Of a stretch of 64,000 nt of DNA, positions 32,873-44,032 are shown piece after piece. Position 1 is the stretch's first letter; every line of letters begins with the position of its first letter. The DNA lies in NCBI RefSeq assembly GCF_905171775.1, contig NC_053490.1:157424469-157488468 (forward strand), in the 5' to 3' direction. The stretch is from Rana temporaria. Lineage: Eukaryota; Chordata; Amphibia; Anura; Ranidae. A program made the position numbers and the translations under genes. Below the pieces are notes generated by a model, which searched no databases, was not told the DNA's origin, and saw only the letters and a program-made list of their open reading frames with translations.

Positions 32873-33420
32873 ACGGACTACTCGATTCAGATAACAGTTG
32901 GGTTGACACACCCAAAATTTTCTCCTATCACCTAATGTCTAACAGGCACAGCGAGAAGGGAAACACCCTTTGTCTCGCATAGATATCATCTCACATGCAT
33001 GAGACTCCCATGAACAACACACGGCACTGTTGAATACAGTTGCAGTTCACTCTCACCCCCTCTTGATCCTTTTCCAACTTTTCTACCCTCTACACCTGTC
33101 TCTTAGATCTCTATCGGCTCTTGACCGAAAAACAAGCTCTCTAACAACAATAAACAAAAGAAAACTTAGCTGGAATGGCAGCTGAGGAACTATATCGACG
33201 GTCATTTTAGCTCGATGTAACTGGTTAACCTTTCATGTTCTTTGATAATTGTTCCTCAACCGGTTAATGATGTTTTGATGATGTTTTAATTCTCACTATT
33301 ATCAAACGAATGCAGTATATGTATTTTTTGTCATCCAAAACTTGTCTTATCTACAATTGTAAACGATTGTAATGCAACTTTTGTTTCAATAAAGCATTTG
33401 AAAGTAAAAAAAAAAAAAAA
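32873..33420 (+). terminator. L1-type 3' UTR, polyadenylation signal and poly(A)
   Basis: AATAAA lies at about 33388-33393, some 15 nt before the A-rich end that starts at about 33405. No coding block is present. Confidence 0.85.
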
Positions 33421-33853
33421 TAATAAAAATGCAATAAAACTATCCCCTATTTTGTAAACGCTATACATTTTGGGCAAACCAATCGATAAACGCTTATTGC
33501 GATTTTTTTTCCCAAAAATAGGTAGAAGAATACGTATCGGCCTAAACTGAGGAAAAAAAAATTGATATATGTTTTTGGGGGATATTTATTATAGCAAAAA
33601 GTAAAAAATATTGAATTTTTTTCAAAATTGTCGCTCTATTTTTGTTTATAACGCCAAAAAAAAACAAAAAAACACAGAGGTGATCAAATGCCACCAAAAG
33701 AAAGCTCTATTTGTGGGGGAATAAAGGACGCCAATTTTGTTTGGGAGCCACGTCGCACGACCGTGCAATTGTCTGTTAAAGCGACGCAGTGCCGAATCGC
33801 AAAACCTGGCCTGGGCATTTAGCAACAAAATGGTCCGGGGCTTAAGTGGTTAA
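33421..33853 (+). mobile_element. TTAA family A, copy 4, right part
   Basis: The element interrupted at 26155 resumes with 'ctatcccctattttgtaaacgc' and 'tatttattatagcaaaaag', ending in CTTAAGTGGTTAA at 33853. The final TTAA is shared with the next copy. Confidence 0.85.
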
Positions 33854-34778
33854 CCACTTCCCATGAAGTCCACAGGAGGGATCCCCCATCCTGGGCGGGC
33901 GTCATGACGCCCTGGGCTTCCCGACCATCTGGGGGGCGTGCATGCACGCCCGCCGCGTCACTCGGGTGCCAGCCGGTCGTAATGTCCGCTAGGGGAACCC
34001 GTGATAACCTGTAACAGAGCAGGACAGTGGATCTGTGTGTGTAAAAACACACAGATCAACGTCCTGTCAGGTGAGAGGAAATTGATCTGTGTGTTCCCAG
34101 TACAGAGGAACGCTCAACAGTCTCCTCCCCTTGGGAGTCCCCTCCCCCTACAGTTAGAATCACTCCCTAGGGTAACACATTTAATTCCTTGATTACCCCT
34201 CTAGTGTTAACCCCTTCCCTGCCAGTCACATTTACACAGTAACCAATGCATTTTCATAGTACTGATCGCTGTATAAATGTGAATGGTCCAAATAGTGTCA
34301 AAAGTGTTTAATATGTCCACCGCAATGTCACAGTCACAATAAAAAAATCGCAGATTGCTGTTATTACTAGTAAAAAAAAAATTGCCATAAATGTATCCCC
34401 TATTTTGTAAACGCTATAATTTTTGCGCAAACCAATCAATATATGTTTATTGCATTTTTTTTTACCAAAAATATGTAGAATACAAATCGGCCTACACTGA
34501 GGAACACAATTGTGTTTTTTTTCTTTTTAAATTGGGATGTTTATTATAGCAAAAAGTTAAAAAAAAATTTTTTTTTCAAACGTATCACTCTACTTTTGTT
34601 TATAGCAAAAAATAATAACCACAGAGGCGATCAAATACCACAAAAAAGAAAGCTCTAATTGTGAAGGAAAAAATCATAAGACATGTCATTTGGGTACAGT
34701 TTTGCACAACCGTGCAATTGCCATTCAAAGTGTGACAGCACTGAAAACTAAAAATTGGCCTGGGCAAGAAGGGGGTGA
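33850..34778 (+). mobile_element. TTAA family A, copy 5
   Basis: It starts TTAACCACTTCCCATGAAGT on the same TTAA that ends copy 4. It has a hairpin at 34020-34067 and the usual 'ctattttgtaaacgctat' and 'tcaaataccac' landmarks. The right end is altered ('tgggcaagaagggggtg') and abuts a Harbinger-like piece. Confidence 0.8.
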
Positions 34779-34782
34779 AAAT

Positions 34783-35203
34783 GCGGACGACTTACGCAAA
34801 AAAAAAAAAAAAAAAAATTAAAATTTGATGCGGGAACGACGGCCATACTTAAACATGGCAAGTCTATCTATACGCCACGAAAAAGCAGCTTTAACTATAC
34901 GCCGGGAAAAGATGATTAGCGACGACGTAAGAGAATGCGACGGCCGCGCGTACCTTCGTGGATCAACGGAAAAAGCCAATTAGCATACCCGACGCGGAAA
35001 ACGACGCAAACTCCACCCAGCGGGCGCCGAAGTATTGTACCTATGATCCGAAGGCGTACGAAGTCGTACGCCTGTCGGATCGAAGCCAGAAGCCGTCGTA
35101 TCTTGGTTTGAGGATTCAAACTAAAGATACGACGGGGCAAATTTGAAAGTACACCGGTGTATCAGTAGATACGCCGGCGTACTTCTTCTGTGAATCTGGC
35201 CCT
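34783..35203 (-). mobile_element. Harbinger-like MITE, one end
   Basis: Its outer edge is the inverse of GGCCAGATTCACAGAAGAAG at 35182-35201, followed inward by 'tacgccggcgtatc'. This is the same terminus type as at 19906 and 58462. The other end is lost or decayed in an A run near 34797-34817. Confidence 0.7.
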
Positions 35204-35992
35204 GAGAATTTACAAAAAAAAAAAAAAGGTTAGGCTGTTAATTGTCTCAACTCTTTTCCTTGCTACCCTTCCTCCCTTTGGAGCAGTGAGGGAACAGGTT
35301 TTTGCTACTCCATTAAAACTAAATGTTTTATTCTGTGTACTGCTTTCAGAAAATATGTTTTGGGGGTTTGAATACTTTTTAAAAGGAAAAAAAATTGCAT
35401 GTATGGAAGAAAAAAAATACATTGGCTCCAGCAGCAAGAGTTTTAAAAAATATGTCAGCCACAAGTGAAATGAGAGTCTTACCAGGTATATGCATCTCAT
35501 GGAAAAAATTATGTGAGAGCAACTGCGCTAATAAATATAAAAATGAACAAAACAATGCTCATAAGTGGTAAACATATGTGACAGGAAGTTCCGGGTGAGA
35601 GGTGAATCGGAAGGAAGTAGAGAGGAAACATTGTTGGAAGTAGCACCATAAGAGTTTTGCTGCAGCAGGTTCTATACATGGTACAGATGCGCCACTTTAC
35701 AGGCAGACCCACCAGGCACGTTTTCCATCTATTGGTTTGAGACAGAGATACACATGAAATTCAGCCTATCTACATTCCAACTACCATAGTGTTAACCTAC
35801 ACGCTTTCTGGGGTCTTCTTTTAATTAAGAGGCCGCTGGATATCTGGTAAGCAGATATATTAATCTTATGGTGGAGGCTCTTTGTCTATTGGATCATCAC
35901 CGCAGTTTTCTGATCAACACCTATGGACTGTTTTTTTCTGTTTCCTTCACTGCACTGGTGATCAGGACTTTCGTTGCTTGTCTAAAGACTAT
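35204..35992. other. Unclassified non-coding stretch
   Basis: No coding block was recognised. The words 'gcgctaataaatataaaaatg' and the later 'ggtaagcagatatatt' suggest the end region of a Penelope-like element, but no RT or GIY-YIG sequence is present here. Confidence 0.35.
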
Positions 35993-38422
35993 GGGCCTGA
36001 TTTACTAAGCTATGTGCGCTGCGCTGGTTCATGCATTAATTAGTACTCCGGGTGGAGGCTTAATCAGGCGCATGAACCAGCGTAGCAGCCGGCGCATTGA
36101 AACTAATATGTAAAGCCGCGCCGAACTCCCTATAGAAGTCTATGGGAGAAATCAAAAGTGTTCATTTTAAAGGCTAATCTGCAAGTTTTGTCCTAAAAAG
36201 TGTTTGGGGACCTCAGTCCTGCCCCAGGGAACATGTATCAATGCTTTTTTTATTTTTTAAAACGGCCGTTTTTTCGGGAGCAGTGAAATTAATAATTCTT
36301 AAGTGAAACAATAAAAGTGAAATATTCCTTTAAATTTCGTACCTAGGGGGGGTGTAATGTCAGCATGTGAAATAGCGCATTTTTCCCGCACTTAGAACTC
36401 CCCCTGCACAAAGTGACATTCTGAAGGAAAAAAGTCATTTAAAAATTCACACGCGGCTATAATGAATTGTCGGCTCTGACAATTCTAAAGGGATTCATTC
36501 ATAAAACAAACAAAAAAATGTGTAGGGGTTCCCCCAAATTAAATTACCAGGCCCTTCAGGTCTGGAATGGATATTAAGGGGAACCCCGCCGTAAAAACCA
36601 AAAAAAAAAAAGACGTGCGGTTCCCGGCAAATATCCATTCCAGACCCTTCAGGTCTGGTGTGGATTTTAAGGGGACTCCACCCCAAATTGAAAAAAAAAT
36701 GGCGTGGGGTCCCCCTAAAAATCCACACCAGACCCTTATCCGAGCACGTTGACCTGGCCGGCCGCAGAAAAGAGGGGGGGACAGAGTGCGCCCCCCCCCC
36801 TCTCCTGAACCGCACCAGGCCACATGCCCTCAACATGGGGAGGATGTCCCCATGTTGATGGGGACAAGGGTCTCATCCCCACAACCCTTGCCCGGTGGTT
36901 GTGGGGGTATGCGGGCGGGAGGTTTATCAGAATCTGGAAGACCCCTTTAACAAAGGGGACCCCCAGATCCTGACCCCCCCCCTGTGTGAAATGGTAATGG
37001 GGTACATTGTACCTCTACCATTTCACCCCAAAAAAAAATGTCAAAGTGATAAAAATGACAGTAGCCGGTTTTTGACAAATCTTTTAATAAAGTCTTCTTT
37101 TCTTCTTTCCTTCGGGGTTCTTCCGCTGCTTCTATCTTCTCGTCCACATCTTGCCCGACGTCTTCTTCTATCTTCTCCGTCCGTCCTTCCGCCTTCTGGT
37201 CCCGCATCTTGCCCGTTGTCTTCTCCGTCCGCCTCCTCGTCCGCATCTTGGGTCTTCTGCGGTCTTCTTCTCGGTCCGCCGCCTTCTCGTCCCCTGCGTT
37301 TGAATTGTAATTGGCCGCCGTTTTCCCGCTCCTGGGACCGCCCCCCTCTGACGCCACAAGTAAACTCCTTAGAAGGTCATGTGCGTCAGAGGGGGGCGGG
37401 GTCACATGAGTGTGACACGGCGGGAACTTCTTCTCTGGGCGGCGCGATTGAAATTGAATTCCCCCGCTGTGTGACGCTCTGCGACCCCGCCCCCCTCTGA
37501 CGCACATGACCTTCTAAGGAGTTTACTTGTGGCGTCAGAGGGGGGCGGGTCCCAGGAGCGGGAAAACGGCGGCCAATTACAATTCAAACGCAGGGGACGA
37601 GAAGGTGGCGGACCGAGAAGAAGACCGCAGAAGACCCAAGATGCGGACGAGGAGGCGGACGGAGAAGACAACGGGCAAGATGCGGGACCAGAAGGCGGAA
37701 GGACGGACGGAGAAGATAGAAGAAGACGTCGGGCAAGATGTGGACGAGAAGAAAGAAGCAGCGGAAGAACCCCGAAGGAAAGAAGAAAAGAAGACTTTAT
37801 TAAAAGATTTGTCAAAAACCGGCTACTGTCATTTTTATCACTTTGACATTTTTTTTGGGGTGAAATGGTAGAGGTACAATGTACCCCATTACCATTTCAC
37901 ACAGGGGGGGGGTCAGGATCTGGGGGTCCCCTTTGTTAAAGGGGTCTTCCAGATTCTGATAAACCTCCCGCCCGCATACCCCCACAACCACCGGGCAAGG
38001 GTTGTGGGGATGAGACCCTTGTCCCCATCAACATGGGGACATCCTCCCCATGTTGAGGGCATGTGGCCTGGTGCGGTTCAGGAGAGGGGGGGGGCCGCAC
38101 TCTGTCCCCCCCTCTTTTCTGCGGCCGGCCAGGTCAACGTGCTCGGATAAGGGTCTGGTGTGGATTTTTAGGGGGACTCCACGCCATTTTTTTTTTCAAT
38201 TTGGGGTGGAGTTCCCCTTAAAATCCACACCAGACCTGAAGGGTCTGGAATGGATATTTGCCGGGAACCGCACGTCTTTTTTTTTTGGGGTTTTTACGGC
38301 GGGGTTCCCCTTAATATCCATTCCAGACCTGAAGGGCCTGGTAATTTAATTTGGAGGGACCCCCTTTTTTTTTTTTTTTTTTTTAATGAGCAATGACTCT
38401 ATTCTTTATAGCCATGAGTACT
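35993..38422. mobile_element. Giant foldback element 2
   Basis: The left end begins GGGCCTGATTTACTAAGC at 35993. The palindromic core has a left arm of about 36497-37403 and a right arm of about 37483-38370, with a loop of up to 79 nt (37404-37482) that itself pairs partly. Each arm holds 'caacatgggg', 'gtatgcgggcgggagg', 'ccccagatcctgacc' and 'ggggtacattgtacc', as in element 1. Near the loop the left arm is pyrimidine-rich and the right arm purine-rich. The right outer part is cut by a TTAA element at 38423. Open frames are mirrored artefacts. Confidence 0.85.
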
Positions 38423-39238
38423 TTAACCACTTGCCCACCGGGTTCATTCTGGCACTTCTCTCCTTCATGTGAAAATCACAATTTTGTGTCTAGAAAATTA
38501 ATCAGAACCCCCAAACATTATATATTTTTTTTTAGCAGACATCCTAGGGAATAAAATGGCAGTCATTGCAATACTTTTTGTCACACCGTATTTGCGCAGC
38601 GGTCTTACAAGCGCACTTTTTTTGGATAAAAATCACTTTTTTGAATTAAAAAATAAGACAACAATACATTTTGCCCAATTTTTTTCTATATTGTGAAAGA
38701 TAATGTTACACCGAGTAAAATGATACCCAACATGTCACGCTTAAAAAATTGCGCCCGCTCGTGGCATGGCGTCAAACTTTTACCCTTTAAAAAACTCGAT
38801 AGGCGACGTTTAAAAAATTCTACAGGTTGCATTTTTTGAGTTGCAGAGTAGGTCTAGGGCTAGAATTATTGCTCTCACTCTAACGATCGCGGCGATACCT
38901 CACTTGTGTGGTTTGAATACTGTTTTCATATGCGGGCGCTACTCGCGTATGCGTTTGCTTCTGTGCGCGAGCTCGTCGCGACGGGGCGCTTTAAAATTTA
39001 TTTTTGGGGTTTTCTTATTTATTTTTATTTAGTTTTATAATGTTTTACACTGAAATAAAAAAATAAAAAAAAAATGATCAGTTTTCTTCCTATTACAAGG
39101 AATGTAAACATCCCTTGTAATAGGACTAGTGTGTGACAGGTCCTCTTTATGGAGAGAGGCGGGGTCAATAAGGCTGGAAAGCATGGTATTGAAAAATAAA
39201 AAAAAAGATCTCATGCTTTCAGCTGCAATCATGTTCGT
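38423..39238 (+). mobile_element. TTAA-target element, family B, copy 1
   Basis: It starts TTAACCACTTGCCCACCGGG. Landmarks are 'gataatgttacaccgagtaaaatg', read here as shorter words, 'caacatgtcacgc', 'tacctcacttgtgtggttt' and the hairpin at 39089-39124. It differs from family A internally but has the same terminus. The 3' end is lost before the SINE. Confidence 0.75.
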
Positions 39239-39245
39239 TCACCAC

Positions 39246-39415
39246 AGTGGTGTAGTGTATAGCACTTTGACCTAGCAGCAAAAGAGTCGTTGGTTCGAAT
39301 CCCGCCCGTGACAGCATCTGCATGGAGTTTGCATGTTCTCCCTGTGCCTGCGTGGGTTTCCTCCCACAATATAAAAACACGCTGTAAATCGGTTCCGGTC
39401 TAAATAAGCCCTAAT
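39246..39415 (+). mobile_element. tRNA-derived SINE of V-SINE type
   Basis: The 5' part is tRNA-like, with an A-box-like TGGTGTAGTGTATAGC (39248-39263) and a B box GGTTCGAATCC (39292-39302). It is followed by the conserved central words 'gcatggagtttgcatgttctccctgtg' (as shorter blocks) and 'gcgtgggtttcctccca' (39350-39366), which characterise vertebrate V-SINEs. The tail is weak. Confidence 0.75.
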
Positions 39416-39588
39416 ATGCAGTAGTATATTAAGGTTTGGTTCTGCCCTAGGCCTGACTACATATCTGCACCTCCTAATAGAAAAATGACCCACCCCTTCC
39501 TGTCAAGGTCACACCCTGTTTTTGTATAACCCCGCCCAGTAATTTTCAGGGGACCCACACACTAGTTCTGGGGGGGCACTGGATTCCC

Positions 39589-40700
39589 TTAACCACTTCC
39601 ATACCAGGCACTTACGCACCTTCCCGCCCAAGCCAATTTTCAGCTTTCAACACTGTCGCACTTTGAATGGCAATTGCGCGGTCATACAACACTGTACCCA
39701 AACAAAATTGGCGTCCTTTTTTCCCCACAAATAGAGCTTTCTTTTGTTGTTATTTGATCACCTCTGCGTTTTTTTTTTGCGCAACAACTAAAAAAAGACT
39801 GCAAATTTTGAAACAAAAAAACCTTTTTCTTTTTTTAGGTTAATTTTTTTGTAAATAAGTTTTTCTCTTTCAATTACGGGCACTGATATGGCGGCACTGA
39901 TGGGCCCCGATGAGATGGCACTGATGGACATCGATGAGGTAGTACTGACGGCACAGATGAGGTGGCATTGATTGGCGGCGCTGCTATGCGGCACTGATGG
40001 GCACTCATAGGCGGCACTGATGGGCACTCATGGGCGGCACAGATGGGCGGCACTTATGGGTGGCACTGATGGATACTTATGGGCGGCACTTATGGGTGGC
40101 ACTGATGGATACTTATGGGTGGCACAGGTGGGCACTGATAGGTGGGCACTGTGCATGGATGGGCACTGTGGGGTGGCACTGATTTTCCCAGTCAGTGCCC
40201 ATTTGTGGGCACTGATTGGCATCTTTTTTCTTATTTTTAATGCTTTTTGTTTTTTTGGTCTATATTTTTTTTGTTTTTGCACACCCTGGTGGTCCAGGGG
40301 TGGGCATCCCTGGTGGTCCAGTGTGGTGATCCGAGGGGGGGCTGCGCTGATAAACAATCAGCGCGAACGCCCCCTGTCAGGAGAGCCGCCGATCGGCTCT
40401 CCTATACTCGCGTCTGTAAGACGCGAGTGAGGAAGAGCCATCGATGGCTCTTCCTGTTTACATCGTGATCAGCCGTGATTGGACACGGCTGATCACGTGG
40501 TAAAGAGTCTCCGTCTCCGTGAGAGACTCTTTACCGAGATCGGAGATGCAGGGTGTCAGACTGACACCCCGCATCACCGATCGCCGCGCTGCGTGCCCCC
40601 ACAGGCGCGTGCGGCATGAAATCCTGCAGGACGTCCTGTCAGGATTGTGTAACCACTTCCCGGACGTAAATCGGCCATAGGCTGGGCGGGAAGTGGTTAA
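39589..40700 (-). mobile_element. TTAA family A, copy 6
   Basis: TTAACCACTTCC at 39589 and GGGAAGTGGTTAA ending at 40700 are the ends. Reverse-orientation landmarks include 'cactttgaatggcaattgcg' and 'caaatagagctttctttt'. It contains a minisatellite at 39885-40190 and a hairpin CGTGATCAGCCGTG...CACGGCTGATCACG at 40464-40497. Confidence 0.85.
39885..40190. repeat. Degenerate minisatellite with a ggcactgatg motif
   Basis: Irregular tandem copies of 'ggcggcactgatgggcactca' variants, each about 20-30 bp, occur inside a family A element. The decayed copy at 18300-18715 carries a short version at the same relative place. Confidence 0.8.
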
Positions 40701-40866
40701 TTTGCATAGTTTTTCTCTCACTTCCTGTTTGGCTATGGGGCAGGAAGTGAAGGCAAATCTCCCCAATTGGACACAGATAATACAAAATAAACTGACAGGG
40801 CCTATAAACCCTCCCTCACTCTATCCAAAATGAAAGAAAATAAAACTTGTTGATTATAGTTCTTGT

Positions 40867-41160
40867 CAGGGGCGGACTGACCATTGAGTCACTCGGGCAC
40901 TGCCCGAGGGCCCCATGCCACTAGGGGGCCCCATCCGGGTTGCCAGGCTCAGTAAAACCAGGGACAGTATGTAAAAATCTGTGTTTTTTTTTAGATCTGT
41001 CCCTGATATGTCCGAAAATGACATGCTTTTAATGTGAATATCCCAAGATTTTAGCTGCCCGCCTCTGCACTACCTCCTGGCGTGGTGGTCATCTGTAAGC
41101 CAGAGGGGCCCCATAATCTTCTATTGCCCAGGGGCCCCATGAGTTGTCAGTCCGCCCCTG
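40867..41160. mobile_element. hAT-type MITE (294 bp) with 8-bp duplication
   Basis: The ends CAGGGGCGGACTGAC and GTCAGTCCGCCCCTG are perfect inverted repeats. The flanks GTTCTTGT (40859-40866) and GTTCTAGT (41161-41168) match at 7 of 8 bases, the duplication length expected for hAT. It has no coding capacity. Confidence 0.9.
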
Positions 41161-41386
41161 GTTCTAGTTTAAGCACAAATTTCATAGAGTTTTATTGAGA
41201 GCCCTAAGAAAATATAACCATGCCAATAGGCCAGGATAGAGCGTTGCTAATATGTAGGAATGTGTGTGTTAGAGCACCCCACCCAATGTTAACTAAAAAA
41301 TTATTAATTTGCAAATAAGTATTATCTGCTCATTGTTTTGGGGATGTCTGCACCCCTGATAGTGACAACATTTGTGAGGTGTCTTC

Positions 41387-42040
41387 ACCCTTTCCAATTC
41401 ATTCACTTCCTGTCACATAGCCAAACAGGAAGTGAGGGTAAAACCTTACTAATATATTTTCTTGTGGACACAGAGATCAATCTAAATAGTTTCCCATTAT
41501 GTAAATTGCACTCTAGCATTTTGCTGTGTACACCCCAAATTATTAGGGATCTTGGACTTTGGGGTCCATTTACTAAAGGCAAATCCACTCCTACAAGTGC
41601 AAAGCAAGGAAGAAAACAAAACAACTTTGCTTCTACAGGATTGGATGTTAAAACCATCAGTGCTTCCTCTCAGATTTTCAGCAACTATGCTTGTACTGCA
41701 GAGTGGCTTTGCCTTTACTAAACCCCAAACTAAATAATCATTTGGGCAGGGATCCTCAAAACTACGGCCCTCCAGCTGTTGTAGAACTACACATCCCATG
41801 AGGCCTTGTAATGCACTGACATTCACAGACATGACTAGCATGATGGGAATTGTAGTTCCTGAACAACTGGAGGGCCGTAGTTTGAAGACCCATGATTTGG
41901 GGTGTACACAGCAGTGCTGGAGTGCAATTTGCTTAATGGGGACACTAGTTAGATTGACCGGTGTCCCCAAGAAATGACACTGGTAGGGTTTTAACCTCAC
42001 TTCCTGTTCAGCTGTGTGACAGGAAGTGAAGCCAAACTTT
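41387..42040. mobile_element. Small foldback element, interrupted by a hAT MITE
   Basis: The left part ('cacttcctgtcacatagcc', 'taaattgcactctagc', 'tgtgtacaccccaaat', 'tttactaaaggcaaatcc') recurs inverted on the right ('ggctttgcctttactaaacc', 'tttggggtgtacacagcagt', 'gtgtgacaggaagtgaagcc'). The right arm is split by the MITE at 41747-41894. No coding sequence is present. Confidence 0.75.
41747..41894. mobile_element. hAT-type MITE (148 bp)
   Basis: The ends CAGGGATCCTCAAAACTACGG and CCGTAGTTTGAAGACCCATG are imperfect inverted repeats. The flanking CATTTGGG and (G)ATTTGGG words look like an 8-bp duplication. Inside is 'gtagttcctgaacaactgg', the mirrored 'ctacacatcccatgagg'. Confidence 0.8.
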
Positions 42041-43125
42041 AAGAAAAGGGGACACAAAGCTCAACACAAAAATAAAAAAACACAAAGCAGGGGTTCTAAC
42101 ACTCACTTGGCTTCCTCAAACACCCAAATTTGAATAGGATGCCTTGCGCTAGATTTAAGCACAGTGCTGTAAATCAGCACGTCAAGCCTGTCCACCAATA
42201 GCAACCCCCCCCCCCACAGGCCATGTTTGCAGGTTTTCCTTCATCTTGCACATGTGCTTTAAAATAGTCTGGACAGCAATTCTTGATAAGAGAAATCCCC
42301 AAAACATGTCCTGTCGGGGGTACTTGAGGGCTGAGGACCACTGCAGAATAAATAAAATACTTACCAGTTTTTGTCTTTAAAGTCAGGAGAATAAACATGG
42401 CAAACATTTCATGATTACACACCAGGAAAGAAGCTTAGACAAAAATCACTACATAATTTGTTAGGCCCAAACCTAGTTCAGCTGCAGCTGTCAACATATG
42501 TAGCATGAAAAAGTAACAAAAGACAAACTTAACAATTTTAAAGTAATTTTTATTGGTCAACAAAACAAGGAAAGCAAAAAAAGACAAACAAAAATACATT
42601 TCAAAATTCTAATTAACCATAGCTTTACACATTTTTCATAAAATAAGGCCACATAGACAACTAACATCAAAGTGAACATTATTTAAAAATAAACCAAAAC
42701 CATTGGCAAAATAAAACAAAACCCATGCAACAAACCACATTTGTGTTTAGCAACAGCATTTCTGCCAGCCTGCCCCTTCTGAGGGCAGCTGAGGACTGAT
42801 CGATCCAAGCTTTTTATAACAGGGCTAGTAATGAAGCAATTGAAATCACATGACCAAATTGCAGTCTCTAGTTTGGGTGAGCTTGTAATTGGGCACACCT
42901 GCAATTAACCCAAACCACGCTCTATGAGCATCCAATGAGTGTTTTTCACCTTTTAAAAAGAAAGGATATTTTTTTTCTAAGTGTTGAGCATGCTCAGTTC
43001 ATCACACATGTAGGAACCAAGCTGCAATGGAATGAGAGCTTTTTTTTTTTTGTTTCCCCTGATCTGATGCTTTCCAGCCTGAAGGGGAGGTGTTAAAGAC
43101 AGAAGTAAACACGCACATTTATATA
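42041..43125. other. Unclassified non-coding stretch
   Basis: No coding block was found. The segment around 42230-42360 ('cttcatcttgcacatgtgc', 'ggacagcaattcttgataag') looks like a repetitive element of unknown type. The remainder is AT-rich and featureless to me. Confidence 0.35.
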
Positions 43126-43272
43126 ATCTATTTGTGTGAAAAAAAAGGTTGCCAATTTTGTTTGGGAGCCACGTCGCACGACTGCGCAATTGTCAGTTAA
43201 AGCGACGCCGCGCCGAATCACAAAAACTTGCCCGGTCATTGACCAGAAATATGGTCCGGGCTCAAGTGGTTA
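43126..43272 (+). mobile_element. TTAA family A, copy 7 (3' end only)
   Basis: It contains 'gccaattttgtttgggagcc', 'gcgcaattgtcagttaaagc' and the terminal CTCAAGTGGTTAA at about 43262-43274, the right end of family A. The rest of the copy is absent. Confidence 0.8.
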
Positions 43273-43590
43273 AAAATTAACAAAACACAAAAGAGAGCCC
43301 CAAATTTTGGGGATAATGTGAAAGATGATGTTACACTGAGTAAATAGATACCTTACATGTCACGCATTTACTATTGGAAACACTCCTGCAATGGGGCCAA
43401 ATGAATTCCGTGAATATCCCCATAGGTGACCTTTTTCTTTTTTTTCCAGGTTACCAGTTTATAGTTACAAAGAAGGTCTAGTGGTAAAAGTATTGCTTCG
43501 CTCTAACGCACGCGTCAATACCTCACATGTGTGGTTTGAACGATGTTTATATATGTGGCGGGACTTGCGTAAGTCCCGCCCACATATGTA
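43273..43590 (+). mobile_element. TTAA family B, internal fragment
   Basis: It contains 'gatgatgttacactgagtaaa', 'tacctcacatgtgtggtttg' and 'ttacatgtcacgca' in the same order as family B copy 1. The termini are missing. Confidence 0.7.
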
Positions 43591-44030
43591 AAAATTATTT
43601 TTACTTTTTGCTATAATAAATATCCCCAAAAATATATATTCAAAAAACTAAAAAAACCCTCAGTTTAGGCCGATACGTATTCTACATCTTTTTGGTTCCA
43701 AAAAATCGCAAATAGCGTTTAGTGTTTGGTTTTTGCAAAAGTTATAGCGTCTACAAATTTTTTTTTTGTTGTTGTTTTAACTAGTTATTGGGGCGATCAG
43801 CGATTTTTATCGGTACTGCGACATTATGGCGGACACATCGAACAGTGTTTTTTGGAACCATTGGCATTTTTCTAGCGATCAGTGCTGTAAAAAAATGCAT
43901 TGCTTACTCAAAAAAATGCCACTGGCAGGGAAGGGTTAACACTAGGTGCGAGGGAGGGGTTAAATATGTTCCCTGGGTTGTTCTAACTGTAGGGGGGGGG
44001 GGACTGCCATGTGTTAAATGACAGATCGCT
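43591..44030 (-). mobile_element. TTAA family A, copy 8 (partial)
   Basis: In inverse orientation it has 'tttttgctataataaatatcc', 'ggccgatacgtattct' and 'acattatggcggacac', then the 'gggttaacactagg' and 'gttctaactgtag' blocks. The outer end is cut by giant foldback 3 near 44033. Confidence 0.75.
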
Positions 44031-44032
44031 GT

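Larger units (their letters stand above)
26156..33420 (+). mobile_element. Full-length L1/Tx1-superfamily retrotransposon
   Basis: The element starts TGGGGGCGTGGCTTGG, has a 101-bp 5' UTR, an intact ORF1, a 1.67-kb spacer, a nearly intact ORF2, a 3' UTR with AATAAA and a poly(A) end. It sits inside a family A TTAA element. The sequence AGT followed by 15-17 A occurs on both sides (26136-26155 and 33403-33420), consistent with a target-site duplication in an A-rich site, though the poly(A) tail blurs its limits. The low number of disablements indicates a recent insertion. I cannot tell L1 and Tx1 clades apart by eye. Confidence 0.9.

Noticed and set aside
37168..37846. Arg/Lys/Glu-rich frames around giant foldback 2
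   Set aside because: They arise from the purine-rich arm and its complementary pyrimidine-rich arm, with matching frames on both strands.
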